Below, piece by piece: positions 53,349 to 58,656 of a DNA stretch of 58,656 nucleotides. The notes under the pieces were generated by a model that saw only the letters and a list, made by a program, of their open reading frames with translations, was not told the origin of the DNA and searched no databases. The first letter of the stretch is position 1. The number at the start of each line of letters is the position of its first letter. The stretch is taken from positions 1-58,656 of the forward strand of contig JASHOD010000155.1 in the NCBI GenBank assembly GCA_030041295.1. The letters run 5' to 3'. This stretch comes from Nitrososphaerales archaeon. Lineage in GTDB: Archaea > Thermoproteota > Nitrososphaeria > Nitrososphaerales > CADDZS01. The position numbers and the translations under genes are program-made.

Positions 53349-54053
53349 GTGTCATCAGGGTATGGCAAGCTCCAGATTCTAAGCGAAGTCTCCATACAGG
53401 CTAATGCGGCTGAAGTTACGGTCATTGTAGGGCCAAACGGTTCTGGCAAGAGCACTTTGCTCAAGACGGTGGCCGGCTTAACCACTGTTCTCGGTGGAAC
53501 GGTGGAGTTTGATGGTCAGGATGTAACAGGCTTGCCAGCCCATGTAATAGCAAAGAAGGGAATCGCTTACCTGCCGCAGACGGAAAGCACTTTTACTCAG
53601 CTGACAGTTTCAGAGAATCTGAAGATGGCAGGTTACACGGTTGAGAAAGCTCAGTTTGATGAGGGACTTAAGACGGGGTTGCGAATGTTTCCCCAGCTGT
53701 CGAACTACATGACTTCCAAAGTCCAAAACCTCAGCGGCGGAGAACGGCAAATGGTCGCGATGACAATGGCATTGATTCGCAAGCCGAAAATAATAATGCT
53801 TGATGAACCGACTGCTAACTTGTCCCCCAAACTAGCTACTGAGGTTTTGAGAAACGTCGGTTTGTTAACGCATGATCTCAAAATGGCAGTGCTTTTGGTG
53901 GAACAGAACGCAAGAAAAGCACTCGAAATAGGAGACAAAGCATACTTGCTTGTAGGCGGAAAGAAGGTTTTTGACGGTTCTGCTAAAGAGCTCTTAGAGC
54001 ATAACGAGCTCGGGCAGATGTACCTCGGAGTAAAAACAGCATCTGCTACCTAG
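53349..54053 (+). CDS. livF: Branched-chain amino-acid ABC transporter ATPase LivF
   Basis: LivF partner ATPase with Walker A VGPNGSGKSTLLK, Q-loop AYLPQTESTF, signature LSGGERQMVAMTMALI, Walker B IMLDEPTANLSPK and H-loop LLVEQNARKALE. The annotated GTG start leaves SSGYGKLQILSEVS as the N-terminus. In-frame codons before it spell LTLSLNNV, which would restore the first beta strand of the domain, but no ATG, GTG or TTG precedes them before a TAG. An unusual start codon or a base change is possible. It ends 10 bp from a convergent membrane-protein gene. Confidence 0.9.
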   Translation: MSSGYGKLQILSEVSIQANAAEVTVIVGPNGSGKSTLLKTVAGLTTVLGGTVEFDGQDVTGLPAHVIAKKGIAYLPQTESTFTQLTVSENLKMAGYTVEKAQFDEGLKTGLRMFPQLSNYMTSKVQNLSGGERQMVAMTMALIRKPKIIMLDEPTANLSPKLATEVLRNVGLLTHDLKMAVLLVEQNARKALEIGDKAYLLVGGKKVFDGSAKELLEHNELGQMYLGVKTASAT

Positions 54054-54062
54054 TTCCAGATA

Positions 54063-54812
54063 TTACGATCTGGGCAATACTGATTTATTCGTGACGGGTT
54101 TTAGGGCGAACAACGAAAGAGAAATTACGGAAGTCGCGACAAAAACACTTAACACGATGAAAAGGAACTGAACATTTGTCAAGGTACCTATGAAGTACCA
54201 ACTCTTGGAAAAATTCGAAATTTTTCCATTCGCGATCAAGCTGAAACTCTCAGCAAGGTTTTGGTAAACCGTCATATACTCAAGATAGGACAAAAGAGCA
54301 GAACAGACCAGAATGGTGTACAATATCGATTTCAGCATTCCGAACCTAAAGAATAGTCTAGCCATCAGAGAGGCAGTTCCTACGATGAAGAAGAAAAATG
54401 CTAGAACGTTCACATATTCGTAGAACGGGGCGAAGTAAAAAGTGCTTGGTAGATTACCATACACCGTATGATATAATTCCGTATCTTGTGTTAGAGAAAT
54501 GAATACTGGGACGTAGTATGCTCGGTTAGTTACTTCGTTCAGAATAGTAATCAATTGTATGATGAGGCCGGGGAGGAAGAATAAGATGTTCCTCTTGTAC
54601 ATTGCTATTGAAAACAACAGCGAGCCTGTTATGATAAGGCCAATGGTTATCTGGTAAGCTTCTAGCCGCACAAAATCATAGAAGGGATAAATATCAAGTC
54701 GGGGATCGATACTTGCCATCGTAAAGGCAAGGAAGACTAGATTAAGAGTGACTAATGCTACAAAATCGAGGATGGCAAAGAATCGCTCTCGATTTCTCGT
54801 TGATAAGGGCAA
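54063..54812 (-). CDS. Polytopic membrane protein of unknown function
   Basis: 249 residues with about six or seven hydrophobic segments: FFAILDFVALVTLNLVFLAF, YQITIGLIITGSLLFSIAMY, ILFFLPGLIIQLITILNEVT, VNVLAFFFFIVGTASLMARL, SILYTILVCSALLSYLEYM and VQFLFIVLSVFVATSVISLS. A polar loop (SLTQDTELYHTVYGNLPSTF) is probably extracellular. I do not recognise a family. The gene begins with ATG-like codons after an empty stretch and converges on livF. Acidic or catalytic motifs are not apparent. A structural or small transport role is possible, but nothing supports a specific call. Confidence 0.7.
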   Translation of the reverse strand: MPLSTRNRERFFAILDFVALVTLNLVFLAFTMASIDPRLDIYPFYDFVRLEAYQITIGLIITGSLLFSIAMYKRNILFFLPGLIIQLITILNEVTNRAYYVPVFISLTQDTELYHTVYGNLPSTFYFAPFYEYVNVLAFFFFIVGTASLMARLFFRFGMLKSILYTILVCSALLSYLEYMTVYQNLAESFSLIANGKISNFSKSWYFIGTLTNVQFLFIVLSVFVATSVISLSLFALKPVTNKSVLPRS

Positions 54813-55069
54813 TTAACTATGAAGCAGAACGAGGACCTATAAGAAATTTGAATTCGTAATTCTGCTTAATTCAAATTGAACTCGATTAAAATTAGTTCTG
54901 AGATAATACAGATCTGTCTTTGCAATCGATGCGGCAAAAATAAGAAACGGAAATATAGCCTCTTTCGCAATTTTTCTTGTGGAAATCCCTATATCCACTG
55001 GAGTAGGAGAGCACTTTGCAAGAGATCTACTACAAGAACTAATTTTTCTCGAGCGAGTGAATAAATAAA

Positions 55070-55660
55070 TTGTCATCTGACCAAACTAGTCCCGATGCCA
55101 GTACCAGTGGCACTAGCAATACTACTGACGATACTAATCCAGACGTGAGACAAGAGATAAAGTCGAACCGTGGTTTAGCAAAAAATCTGGAACTTTTCAT
55201 ACCTGGATTGAGTGGTTATAGAAAATCTGAGGATGTAAGGGCGGCAGACAGCATTGTGAGAAATCAAGTCGCCGATAAGTTAGAATTGTCCATGACAAAT
55301 CTGCAGGATCTGCGTAGCCAGATGGTATCGAATAACGATTTTACAAATCTGACCGCGGTTGGAAGTTTAATCTCCCAGATCCAGCAGATGAGCGGGCAAG
55401 TTCGTCATGCACAGCAAGGGTACTCGGGGTTTGCTGCGAACATCAAAATAGACCAGAATAAATTGAACAAGCTATACGAGTACGATTATGACTTTCTGGC
55501 TTCAGCAGTAGGCTTGCAAGGCAAGACGTCTATCGCTTATGATCCGACTACGCCGAATTCCGTTCAATCGGTTTTGACCGACATCTCGAATGCTTTGCGA
55601 ACGTTCAAACAGTCTTGGAATGTCCGGATGGAAGCTATTGAAAACGTTCTCCTAAAATAA
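55070..55660 (+). CDS. Helical partner protein of the SPFH gene
   Basis: After a low-complexity Ser/Thr/Asp start (SSDQTSPDASTSGTSNTTDD), the 196-residue protein is mainly helical. Distinct blocks are LELFIPGLSGYRKSEDVRAA, DSIVRNQVADKLELSMTNLQ, then VRHAQQGYSGFAANIKIDQN and KLNKLYEYDYDFLASAVGL. The pattern f-PG-.GY..-ED.R.aD..vR, with later GY-GF and LYEyD, occurs in bacterial proteins encoded beside SPFH/YdjI-like genes, so I read it as that family. No TM segment. It lies 11 bp upstream of the SPFH gene, surely co-transcribed. Function unknown, probably a scaffold at the membrane. Confidence 0.6.
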   Translation: MSSDQTSPDASTSGTSNTTDDTNPDVRQEIKSNRGLAKNLELFIPGLSGYRKSEDVRAADSIVRNQVADKLELSMTNLQDLRSQMVSNNDFTNLTAVGSLISQIQQMSGQVRHAQQGYSGFAANIKIDQNKLNKLYEYDYDFLASAVGLQGKTSIAYDPTTPNSVQSVLTDISNALRTFKQSWNVRMEAIENVLLK

Positions 55661-55671
55661 TCTAAATTTCA

Positions 55672-56907
55672 ATGAGGATAGGAGCGACGAGTAAATTGTT
55701 TGGAAGAGGCAGTAAGACCGCAGATAGCACTGTAACACAGAATCCCGCTACCGGTGGAAGTGTACTTGGCTCCACGACGATCGCGTGGAACGACCAAGAT
55801 AAGCTCAACAACGTAATGTGGAAGGTTCCAAGACTGATTCGACTCAATGATAATATCGTCGTAAGAGAGGATGAGATCGCAGTCTTCTATAGAGACGGAA
55901 AAGTTCTAACTTACTTCGATCAGCCTAACAGATACGCACTAACTGATTTCAATGCTCCAATCGTCGGAGGCCTGATGAAATTTTTTACCGGCGTGCAGCA
56001 GCAGGCCGAAGTTTTCTATGTGAAGAAGATATTCATGGACGGCAAATACGGCAGCACACAACCATACCAGTTCACTGACCCGACTTTTGGTATAGTCAAC
56101 CTTAGAATCTACGGGGAATATAGGTGGAAGGTTTCTTCGCCAGAGAATTTCATCAACCAGTTTGTCGGCACTCTGAGCATAGAAACTTCTGATGAAGTCG
56201 AAGCGAGACTAAAGGAGCAGCTCGTGATTTTGGTCTTTAACGCGATCGGGAAACTAAAGTCCCAGGGGATGAAGGTAACGGATCTTGCCATGAATCTGAC
56301 CAATATTGAGCAGGTCGTGCTATCTCTTGCACCAGACAATTTTGGGCAGTACGGGGTAGAGATCAACAAGATTTCAGGACTGACTGTCAGCTTGCCGGAC
56401 GAGGTTCAGAAAGCGATTGACACAAGATCTGAGATGGGCGTCCTCGGTGTGAACTACATGCAGTATCAAGCAGGACAAGCAGTCGTGGATGCGGCGAAGA
56501 ATACATCGGGTACTGCGGGTCTCGGAGCAGGGCTTGGTGTAGGGCTAGGAGCAGGAGTAGGAGTCGGCGGAGTTTTCGGCAGTGCCATGGCGCAAGGTAT
56601 GAACCAACCTACGAAAACCTGCATAAACTGCGGCACTCTTATTCCACAGTCAAACACGTTCTGCCCTAACTGCGGCGCTAACCAAACCGAAGCTCCCAAG
56701 ACACAAACATCTCAACAATCAAGAAGTAGCGGTGCTTTCTGCGCCCAGTGTGGTCAATCACTGCCTAGCGGGGTTAAGTTCTGTCCGAACTGCGGAGCGG
56801 CTGTTCCTCAACAAATGGCACAACCAAAGACTTGTCCTAATTGTGGAACTGCGATAACAGGCCCGACAAAGTTCTGCCCTAATTGTGGCACAAAACTAGG
56901 TTCGTAG
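55672..56907 (+). CDS. SPFH (YdjI/virion-core-like) protein with three zinc ribbons
   Basis: The N-terminal ~270 residues form an SPFH (band 7) domain of the YdjI type: MWKVPRLIRLNDNIVVREDE, AVFYRDGKVLTYFDQPNRYA, then FGIVNLRIYGEYRWKVSSPE and EVEARLKEQLVILVFNAIGK. A Gly/Val-rich linker (GLGAGLGVGLGAGVGVGGVF) follows, then three C-terminal double-CxxC ribbons (CINCGTLIPQSNTFCPNCG; CAQCGQSLPSGVKFCPNCG; CPNCGTAITGPTKFCPNCG). SPFH proteins organise membrane domains. In Bacillus, the related YdjI sits with PspA, an ESCRT-III relative, in membrane-stress protection. That may hint at a functional link to the Cdv genes 9 kb away, but this is inference. Confidence 0.85.
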   Translation: MRIGATSKLFGRGSKTADSTVTQNPATGGSVLGSTTIAWNDQDKLNNVMWKVPRLIRLNDNIVVREDEIAVFYRDGKVLTYFDQPNRYALTDFNAPIVGGLMKFFTGVQQQAEVFYVKKIFMDGKYGSTQPYQFTDPTFGIVNLRIYGEYRWKVSSPENFINQFVGTLSIETSDEVEARLKEQLVILVFNAIGKLKSQGMKVTDLAMNLTNIEQVVLSLAPDNFGQYGVEINKISGLTVSLPDEVQKAIDTRSEMGVLGVNYMQYQAGQAVVDAAKNTSGTAGLGAGLGVGLGAGVGVGGVFGSAMAQGMNQPTKTCINCGTLIPQSNTFCPNCGANQTEAPKTQTSQQSRSSGAFCAQCGQSLPSGVKFCPNCGAAVPQQMAQPKTCPNCGTAITGPTKFCPNCGTKLGS

Positions 56908-56944
56908 CTCCATTCTAAACAAGCGAGCGCATGGGGCAATTCTC

Positions 56945-57652
56945 TCACCACTTCCAAGCCGCTAGGAGTGGGATGTAACCCAAATAGGACATTGCGATCA
57001 ATACAGCGAGCCCAATAAGCACAGGCATTCTTTGGTATCTTACCTTACTCCATATGATATTGGATACCCTCGATAGCAGAGGTAATCTAGAGAAAATCAC
57101 GAGCGAGCAGGAGAAGAGTACGAGCCAGTTCGAGAAGACATACTGGCTTGCAAGATGTTGCCATCCCCCATCGTTGTATCCTCCTACCCAGAGCCAGCTT
57201 GTAACGTGCCAACTCATGTCTTCGACAGCGTAATACCATAGGGCCAACTCGCATGCAACTATAATCGGAGCTCCGTAGAATGCAACGGCATCCTTGAAAG
57301 CGGACCAAGTTCCTTTGCTAATCCTGAATACGAACATCATAGAAATGGCAAGAAGGAAGAAAGGCGGCCCCTCCTTGTCCGGCGGCAAAGGGAACTGGTT
57401 CATGTGGATCCCATAATAGATTGCGCTCAACCATTTGTGCTTGTCCAGCTGGTAACCACCATTGTAGCCGCCCGTGACGTCTAGATATGCCCAGAAGGCG
57501 AATACAGACATGCATGCAAAGGAAAGGAACAAGGCCATATATCTGACGATGCGTGGTACTCTCAATGGCTTTTTCAGAAAACTAAAGTTGTAAGACGAGA
57601 AGGCTTTCTTGAATATTAGAAGGGCGATGAAGAACGTCACCACGGTTTCCAC
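56945..57652 (-). CDS. Polytopic membrane protein of unknown function
   Basis: 235 residues with about six hydrophobic segments, for example VVTFFIALLIFKKAF, YMALFLSFACMSVFAFWAYL, FFLLAISMMFVFRI, PIIVACELALWYYAVED, WLVLFSCSLVIFSRL and VLIGLAVLIAMSYLGYIPLL. Between them lies an aromatic/Gly-rich outer part (VTGGYNGGYQLDKHKWLSAI and SWLWVGGYNDGGWQHLASQY). I recognise no family. ATG 57652 is the start, with the last residues LLAAWKW. It converges on the SPFH gene and no clear operon partner is seen. It could be an envelope or transport protein, but no motif supports that. Confidence 0.7.
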   Translation of the reverse strand: METVVTFFIALLIFKKAFSSYNFSFLKKPLRVPRIVRYMALFLSFACMSVFAFWAYLDVTGGYNGGYQLDKHKWLSAIYYGIHMNQFPLPPDKEGPPFFLLAISMMFVFRISKGTWSAFKDAVAFYGAPIIVACELALWYYAVEDMSWHVTSWLWVGGYNDGGWQHLASQYVFSNWLVLFSCSLVIFSRLPLLSRVSNIIWSKVRYQRMPVLIGLAVLIAMSYLGYIPLLAAWKW

Positions 57653-58656
57653 TTCAGTTCAAAAGAGAGGGGTGGGTTTCGCTAGATTATCATGAAAGGG
57701 GGGCCTGATTATCAAAAGACGCGAGATTATTATGGCTATGACAACGGTCAGGGTTGATGCAAAAATTGAACTTTTTCTAGTCACGATCGCGATCACGGAT
57801 TCGCAGAAGAAGAATCGGCTCTCTTGGGATGCTTGTCAATTTTCTGTAAACCTTGTCCTCATGTAGCTGCTTTGCTGACGTATTTACAGAATGCTGCAAA
57901 TCCAAAGCATGGGAGCATAGGAGATCTTCGAGGTCAAATCTAACACACATTCAAACTTTAGAGTCAAAACTATGTCTATGTATGAACGGACTCAGCGGCC
58001 ATGGAAAATTCGCCAGCATGCGTTCAAGAAACGTCATAGAACTACAAGTTCGAACGGGCACTGGCATTTCATAGCCCATATGCCTTTGGATCTTGAGCGC
58101 TGTCAATGTAATCCTCTTGCTGAGGCGACGAGAATGTCGTAGTAGTAGTAGCAGTGAAACAGATAGTAAAAGCGATACCAAGGTTCGTAGCGATCTCCTT
58201 GATTATGTTGCTAGTGCTTTCCAAAAAGAACTCTGTCCCTCCAGGGACATCGAAAGAACTAATCCGTAAAGAAATATGTCATCTTGGGTTTCATAGGGGT
58301 CCACGTGAAGAGTTCCAGGCGGACTGGATCGAACTAGACAAGAAGGGAGCACATTCTCATTTTGTGGAAAGAGGTTGAACATTTTCATGACAAATATTCA
58401 TACAAGGAGCGCAGTATCGAATAGATCTCTAGTACACTTGGATTCATGTATTCAGCAAAAGTCTGCCGCTTAACAGCTCCGCTAGTTTTTCACTCTTCGT
58501 TATACGTCATCGTGTTTTCTCATCGTCCTTCATGCATATAGCCGGGCCTCTTCTTTCTGCTGCTGATGGAGTAGGAGCGCCTTGCGGGCGGCAACGCCAT
58601 CCCAGACCAAAAAGAAAAAGCCGAGCCAATTGGACTAGCCATGAAGAAGGAAAGCC
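57653..58656. other. About 1 kb without a convincing gene
   Basis: Several frames of 40-75 codons exist, none with clear coding character. A plus-strand frame from a TTG near 58095 gives LSAVNVILLLRRRECRSSS followed by a soluble part (DTKVRSDLLDYVASAFQKEL), which is mildly protein-like. Another, 57972-58142, gives MSMYERTQRPWKIRQHAFKK. They overlap, so at most one is real. The stretch may hold decayed coding sequence. No tRNA or terminator was identified. Confidence 0.35.

Noticed and set aside
58154..58378. 74-codon frame with a hydrophobic start
   Set aside because: Overlapped by other equally plausible frames on both strands; no consistent coding signal.
1..58656. CRISPR array, rRNA or tRNA genes, replication origin
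   Set aside because: No regularly spaced repeats, no rRNA-like stretch, no complete tRNA cloverleaf and no cdc6-associated origin repeats were found in the intergenic regions read.

Overview
The window looks like a chromosome segment of a mesophilic TACK archaeon, most likely a member of the Nitrososphaerota (Thaumarchaeota). The markers are archaeal information-processing genes (ATP-dependent DNA ligase, GatD/GatE, Trm5, ABCE1/Rli1, Cdc48, NurA/HerA, IleRS and AspRS of archaeal type) together with an ESCRT-III/Vps4 (Cdv) cell-division cluster. No ammonia-oxidation gene is present, and a branched-chain amino-acid ABC transporter, MFS/DMT exporters and flavin/F420-type oxidoreductases suggest an organism taking up organic nitrogen. 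That lineage call is an inference. Genes are dense, convergent pairs often overlap by 4 bp, TTG starts are common, and several TATA-like boxes sit about 25-31 bp before the start codon, as expected for leaderless transcripts.

Layout. 0-4 kb: a P1-family peptidase cut by the window edge, a PPOX-fold protein, a broken metallo-beta-lactamase gene, and a class III cyclase-FlgO/TolB-TPR fusion of bacterial style. 4-15 kb: accessory metabolism and membrane genes (DMT and MFS transporters, a 2,4-diaminopentanoate-dehydrogenase-like oxidoreductase, a nucleotidyltransferase, a PEP mutase/isocitrate-lyase-type enzyme, a methyltransferase, a zinc-ribbon membrane protein, a LarA-like protein, a site-2 protease, an N-acetyltransferase), plus two very small genes near 12 kb. 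15-31 kb: core housekeeping (lig, trm5, rli1, cdc48, gatD-gatE), then two related winged-helix proteins flanking an operator-like palindrome, then nurA-herA. Between cdc48 and gatD lies about 1 kb that carries terminator-like hairpins and small single-pass membrane ORFs on the minus strand, one of them apparently broken at a GA repeat.

31-43 kb: a second PPOX protein, a CBS-domain protein with a ribosome-hibernation-factor-like tail, an inositol-phosphatase-family enzyme, a 5'-truncated nucleotide pyrophosphatase, an Lrp/AsnC-LLM oxidoreductase operon with two identical-geometry palindromes, a frameshifted endonuclease VII-type HNH gene, a YchF-like GTPase, a beta-CASP nuclease and IleRS. 43-49 kb: the Cdv cluster (a CdvB paralogue, then CdvB, an undescribed 59-residue membrane ORF and CdvC), a small 2-TM protein, AspRS and a zinc-ribbon/KH-type RNA-binding protein. 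49-54 kb: the liv transporter, with permeases livH-livM leftward and binding protein plus ATPases rightward from a short divergent promoter. 54-58.7 kb: membrane proteins, an SPFH-domain/zinc-ribbon protein with its helical partner, and about 1 kb without a convincing gene.

The most interesting items are: the small TM ORF inserted exactly between cdvB and cdvC (start abutting the cdvB stop, end overlapping the cdvC start as TTGA); the SPFH-helical pair; the CBS-hibernation-factor-like fusion; the paired 8-4-8 palindromes before the Lrp gene; the overlooked small membrane proteins; and the cluster of disrupted genes.
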